From contig DATIBL010000009.1 in NCBI GenBank assembly GCA_035457505.1, forward strand, positions 1 through 24,349: a DNA stretch of 24,349 bases, written 5' to 3'. Position numbers and translations under genes: made by a program. The DNA comes from DATIBL01 sp035457505 (GTDB lineage: Bacteria; Patescibacteriota; Minisyncoccia; Phycocordibacterales; UBA6899). The notes beneath the pieces were generated by a model. That model did no database searches. It had not been told where the DNA came from and saw only the letters and a list, made by a program, of their open reading frames with translations. Positions 21,117-24,349 of the stretch are shown here, in pieces (the first letter of the stretch is position 1; every line of letters starts with the position of its first letter).

Positions 21117-23516
21117 TCAGAGCCCCAGGAAACGTCGGCGCTGCGTGTTCTTTTGCGCCAACGGAATTGAGACGAAGAACGTGGTCCCCCTGCCGATCGC
21201 CGACGAAAAGCTGACCGTTCCGCCGATCTGATCGAGAATAGAGCGGACAATATAGAGGCCAAGCCCGGTCCCAGAATGCCCGGAATCCTGCGCGTTGCCA
21301 GCACGGAAGAACTTACTGAACATGTTGGGAAAATCTTCCTTCGGGATTCCTCTCCCGGTATCAGCAATCGTGAGCGCGAGTTTTTCGTCCTTCACATCCG
21401 CCGCAAAGGAGATTTCTCCTCCCCGCGGGGTATAGGTGATCGCATTGACCAGCAGATTCTGAATGACGATACGCACAAGTGTCGGGTCGATCATGATGGG
21501 CTGGGAACCGCACTCAAACCGCATGGAGAATTCCAGTTCCTTGTCGTTTATCTGGAACTCCAACTCGGAAACGATCTTGCGGATCAGCGCACAGATATCT
21601 GTCGGGATCGGAGCGTTCCGGAACTCCCCAAGCTCGATCTGAGAAATATTCAGCACGCTGTCCACAACGTCGATCATCCGCTGATTGTTGTACGCGATCT
21701 GTTCCAGATATTTTCGCTGTTCCGGCGGAATGGCGCCGAGATCGCCCTCAAGCAGCATTCCGGCATACCATTTGATCCCGGTTGGCGGAGTGCGGAGCTG
21801 ATGCGAAGTGAGCGAAATGAACTCGGTTTTTGCTCGATCAAGCCGTCCGATGTTGCGAATAATGAAGAGCGAGATCGCAAGACTCGGGAGCAGGAGCAGT
21901 GCGGCGATCGCAATCATCGAGACAATCATCACGCGGGTTACCCAGCGCGCAGCCTCACCGAGCGTCGACGAAAAATCATCTTCGAGGACCGTCAGCTCCG
22001 CATTGAGCGCGTCGATCTCTGCAAGCGTCACGTCGATCGCCTCGGGTGGAGCGTCCGTCAGGACCTGATCATGGAGCTTACCCGCAAGACCGACAAGCTC
22101 AGCAATACGCTCATCTCCGGTTTCCCATATCGCGATTGCGCGCTCAAAATAGCTCACGTGCTGGAATCGCCGGAACAGGAGCGTCATGTCGCGTGTATCG
22201 GCAGGATCGTTCTTCCCCTCTAGGAATCCGTCTTCTGCGACGGCGAAGTTTGGAACTTCCTTCTGCAATTCGATCCGCGCCTTTTTGTCGCCGAGAGGCA
22301 CGCGAAGCAGTTCGGCAAAGCGCACGAAGTCTTCCTCTTTGCGCGAATGTGCGTACACCCGAAGCTGATAGACGGCGTCCTTCTGTGACTTGGACCAGAG
22401 CCCCTCACCGCCGACATAGGCCCGGATCGACGAGAGCGTCTGCATGCCAAAGGCGTTGAGCGACAAGAGCACGCCGATGACCGCAAGAAAGAGGAGCAGG
22501 ATCATCGAAAGCTCCACGACCACCGGAAGACCTTTGCGCTTTCTGACGACAGGTCCCTGATCACGCAATCGCTGGTCTCGCTCAAGCGCCTCTGATGCGC
22601 GCTCAGACACCGCCGACGCAAGCACCATTGTCGTCACTGCCATTGATCCGATATAGACCTGAAGCTGGAGGAGATTGTAGCTCAGACTTCCGCCAGTGAA
22701 CGGCCCCGTTCCGAGCACTGTCCCCGCAATGGCGATCGCCGATACTCCCACGATTGCAAACGATGCGCCCATTGTTCCGAAGCGCAGCGCCGCCCACAAG
22801 AAAAAGAACGAGGTGAGATACACGAGCGCAGCAATCGTCGAGAGCGCGCCGGGAATATCGACGAGATCAAGAAAAATCGCCGCACAGAATGCAATAAGGC
22901 AGAGCGTAAAGGCGACCGCCTCCCCTGTGCGCAGAAACGGTGCTGCAGACCGAAGGATGAGCTTGCGAAAGTTCAGCAGTGCATAGCCGATCGTGAGCGC
23001 ACCGAGCATGTCTCCGACCCACCACGCAAGCCATGTCGAGGGGTACGCTGAAAGCGGGATTGTCTGCCCAAGCCACAAGCTTGAGGTTCCGATCGTCGCG
23101 CTCAAAAGCGTATTACAGAGGACGCCGCACAAGATAAATAGCAGCGTGTTTTTCGTCGTATCGTCATCAAGCGAAAACCCCACGCGCCGAAGAAGGAACA
23201 CGCCAACGACTGCCTCGAGGGTGTTTCCGAGCGCAATTCCGAGTGCAATAGGAAATGCTGCACCGACAAGAATATTGACGGCGTACGCACCCAGGAAGAC
23301 TGCCGGCCAAAGTCGATATCCAAAGATGAGCAGTGCCGCGAGCGCAATGCCTGTCGGCGGCCAGACCAGTGTCGCAAAGCCGCTCACCGCGTTGAGCGCA
23401 AGCCCCCATTTTGCTGTAAAAAAATATGCAGCAAAAACAAGCACAAACAGCGCGGCAAAGGAGATCGTTCGATGCGCTTTTGCAAGCGAGACCAGACGTT
23501 CGATATGGACGTTCAC
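21117..23516 (-). CDS. MASE1-type sensor histidine kinase, 799 aa
   Basis: Residues about 15-300 carry eight or so helices with MASE1 features (AVSGFATLVWPPTGIALA, LGNTLEAVVG, WLAWWVGDMLGAL). A further helix (332-355), an extracytoplasmic helical region (about 356-525) and a last helix (527-554) follow. HisKA has His572 in SHQLRTP. The ATPase domain has the N box (NLLVNAITYTP), G1 (DTGRGIP from Asp719) and G2 (GTGLGL, 749-754). The protein is thus a hybrid of two sensing modules. The start is GTG 23516; TATGGT six bases upstream resembles the leaderless layout but has no clear -35 box. Its likely partner is the receiver protein immediately downstream. The SHQLRTP box is typical of Patescibacteria kinases. 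Confidence 0.93.
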   Translation of the reverse strand: MNVHIERLVSLAKAHRTISFAALFVLVFAAYFFTAKWGLALNAVSGFATLVWPPTGIALAALLIFGYRLWPAVFLGAYAVNILVGAAFPIALGIALGNTLEAVVGVFLLRRVGFSLDDDTTKNTLLFILCGVLCNTLLSATIGTSSLWLGQTIPLSAYPSTWLAWWVGDMLGALTIGYALLNFRKLILRSAAPFLRTGEAVAFTLCLIAFCAAIFLDLVDIPGALSTIAALVYLTSFFFLWAALRFGTMGASFAIVGVSAIAIAGTVLGTGPFTGGSLSYNLLQLQVYIGSMAVTTMVLASAVSERASEALERDQRLRDQGPVVRKRKGLPVVVELSMILLLFLAVIGVLLSLNAFGMQTLSSIRAYVGGEGLWSKSQKDAVYQLRVYAHSRKEEDFVRFAELLRVPLGDKKARIELQKEVPNFAVAEDGFLEGKNDPADTRDMTLLFRRFQHVSYFERAIAIWETGDERIAELVGLAGKLHDQVLTDAPPEAIDVTLAEIDALNAELTVLEDDFSSTLGEAARWVTRVMIVSMIAIAALLLLPSLAISLFIIRNIGRLDRAKTEFISLTSHQLRTPPTGIKWYAGMLLEGDLGAIPPEQRKYLEQIAYNNQRMIDVVDSVLNISQIELGEFRNAPIPTDICALIRKIVSELEFQINDKELEFSMRFECGSQPIMIDPTLVRIVIQNLLVNAITYTPRGGEISFAADVKDEKLALTIADTGRGIPKEDFPNMFSKFFRAGNAQDSGHSGTGLGLYIVRSILDQIGGTVSFSSAIGRGTTFFVSIPLAQKNTQRRRFLGL

Positions 23517-23621
23517 GACAATACCATATTACTATACTTTTCCGTCTGTATCTCATTCGACCCCACCCCGCAATCACTGCCTCTCGAGGGTTGTTCCGAG
23601 CAATGGAACCATCGCGAATTC

Positions 23622-23650
23622 TTGACAAACTCAAATAATAATGATACAAT
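23622..23650 (+). promoter_or_regulatory. strong sigma-70-type promoter of the right-edge operon
   Basis: TTGACA, 17 bases, TACAAT. This is the closest consensus match in the window. The start point is near 23657, giving a leader of about 40 bases with two hairpins. Confidence 0.82.
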
Positions 23651-23655
23651 ACTCC

Positions 23656-23693
23656 CGGACGAATTTGTCCGCACTTTGACTTTGGAGGTCAAA
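23656..23693 (+). promoter_or_regulatory. leader with two hairpins, the second holding the ribosome site
   Basis: Hairpin 1: CGGAC-GAATTT-GTCCG (23656-23671). Hairpin 2: TTTGAC-TTTGGAG-GTCAAA (23675-23693). The Shine-Dalgarno GGAGG (23684-23688) occupies the loop and the first base of the 3' arm. The second stem is weak and AT-rich, so it could melt with heat or on ribosome binding. Confidence 0.4.
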
Positions 23694-23695
23694 AA

Positions 23696-24304
23696 ATGAC
23701 GGTAACAGCAATGAAAAACACGAGCAATCTCCACATCGCCCTTCTGGCGGTCGTGTTGATCCTCATCCTCGGCGGCATCGGATGGTCCACATTTGATTTC
23801 GCCGGTTCGATCGTTGGCGGCATCGCCGGCGGTTTGATCGTATATCTCCTCGCACGAGGTCGTTCCGATTCGAGTGGAAGCGAGACATCGACCGATGTTC
23901 CCGCGACACCTCGACCGGCGACCCCTTCGGAGGTGGGTGAAGGACTGCTCGCTCTCAATGAAAGGATCCGTCTCGCCGGGCTCAAGCCTGACGAGGTCAA
24001 GGTGTGCGAGGAAGTCATCGACGCGGTCATTCGCGTCACCGAAGGGCTCTGGTCGACCTACCCGGAAGATCCGCCCGTCGAAGACGTGAACCGGCTCGCG
24101 GAAAAGCATTTCCCCGAGCATGTCGCGGCACACCTGGCGCTCGGTATGGAAAGTCGCCCGGCGAATGCGGAGCAGTTCGCGGACGGTCTCTCGCGCATGC
24201 TGGAGCACCTCTCCCGTTTGGAGAAGATGCTCGAAGACAGCAAGCTGAACACGGCGCAAGCGAAGGCACTTTTCCTCAAGTTCAAGTTCGGAAGCATTTC
24301 CTGA
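23696..24304 (+). CDS. membrane protein with XpaC-like helical region, 202 aa
   Basis: The ATG at 23696 lies seven bases after GGAGG; a second ATG 15 bases on is less likely. Two adjacent hydrophobic helices (about 13-30 and 34-53) are followed by an S/T/P-rich linker and a helical domain (about 78-202). The pattern LNERIRLAG...VIDAVIRVTEGL...HFPEHVAAHLAL...LSRMLEHLSRLEKMLED recalls XpaC (5-bromo-4-chloroindolyl phosphate hydrolysis family). XpaC is often encoded beside TelA-type toxic-anion-resistance proteins in known genomes. The resemblance is by eye and weak. The next gene starts 28 bases downstream. The two-helix-plus-helical-domain layout also echoes the coiled-coil protein at 1071-1961. 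Confidence 0.5.
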   Translation: MTVTAMKNTSNLHIALLAVVLILILGGIGWSTFDFAGSIVGGIAGGLIVYLLARGRSDSSGSETSTDVPATPRPATPSEVGEGLLALNERIRLAGLKPDEVKVCEEVIDAVIRVTEGLWSTYPEDPPVEDVNRLAEKHFPEHVAAHLALGMESRPANAEQFADGLSRMLEHLSRLEKMLEDSKLNTAQAKALFLKFKFGSIS

Positions 24305-24332
24305 AACGTCATCCTGTTATTGGAGGTACTCC

Positions 24333-24349
24333 ATGCAGCACGCACTCAC
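24333..24349 (+). CDS. start of next gene in the operon (partial)
   Basis: ATG at 24333 with GGAGG five to six bases after a T-rich stretch and seven bases before the ATG. Only MQHAL and part of the next codon are visible. It clearly belongs to the same transcript as the gene at 23696. Identity cannot be judged; if the upstream gene is XpaC-like, a TelA-type protein is the prediction. Confidence 0.6.

Noticed and set aside
21276..22223. 315-codon plus-strand frame
   Set aside because: Antisense to the kinase catalytic region.
1..24349. CRISPR arrays, insertion sequences, prophage genes, tRNA or rRNA genes
   Set aside because: No regularly spaced repeats, transposase or integrase motifs, terminal repeats, or tRNA/rRNA signatures were seen on either strand.

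Overview
The window looks like chromosomal DNA of a Patescibacteria/CPR-type bacterium with fairly high GC (about 55-58% by eye). This is inference. It rests on the histidine kinase H-box (SHQLRTP), an ECF sigma factor paired with a DUF5667-type membrane protein, many small membrane or secreted proteins of unknown function, and mixed translation signals: strong Shine-Dalgarno sites on some operons, leaderless or SD-less starts on others. No rRNA, tRNA, CRISPR array, insertion sequence or prophage was recognised. Coding density is high; the only gene-poor stretch over 300 bases is 11713-12027.

Layout. Positions 1-1961 (minus) hold a three-gene operon: a two-helix membrane coiled-coil protein, a 63-residue membrane protein, and a TAXI-like periplasmic binding protein cut by the window edge. 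Positions 2162-4753 (plus) hold an ECF sigma factor and a 651-residue membrane-anchored DUF5667/fibronectin-III surface protein, probably its anti-sigma partner. Positions 4786-7750 (minus) form a four-gene operon: DUF2914 membrane protein, RBBP9-like hydrolase, RsmE and a two-helix membrane protein. Positions 7843-8189 (plus) carry two tandem micro-transcription units encoding paralogous 41- and 32-residue peptides, missed by length cut-offs. Positions 8224-11034 (minus) hold a PP-loop sugar amidotransferase-like gene, a small membrane protein, a DUF1761 protein and a pirin. Position 11176 starts a plus-strand unknown membrane protein. Then come a NicO-type Ni/Co transporter (minus), an orphan OmpR-type regulator (plus), and a minus operon of three secreted unknowns (16160-14014).

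From 23516 down to 16248 all genes lie on the minus strand: a MASE1 histidine kinase, a stand-alone receiver protein, and a pyruvate:ferredoxin oxidoreductase operon with two fusions. PorA and PorB are one 685-residue chain, and the PorD two-cluster ferredoxin is fused to a GltD-like FAD/NAD(P)H module. PorC is separate. Read together, this predicts a pyruvate oxidoreductase wired to NAD(P)(H). At the right edge (plus) a strong promoter and a hairpin-flanked ribosome site precede a membrane protein with an XpaC-like helical region and the start of another gene.

The most novel items are the duplicated micropeptide units, the doubly fused POR complex, a recurring leaderless promoter layout (TATACT-like -10 box 6-7 bases before ATG), and a strong excess of the palindrome GCGATCGC.
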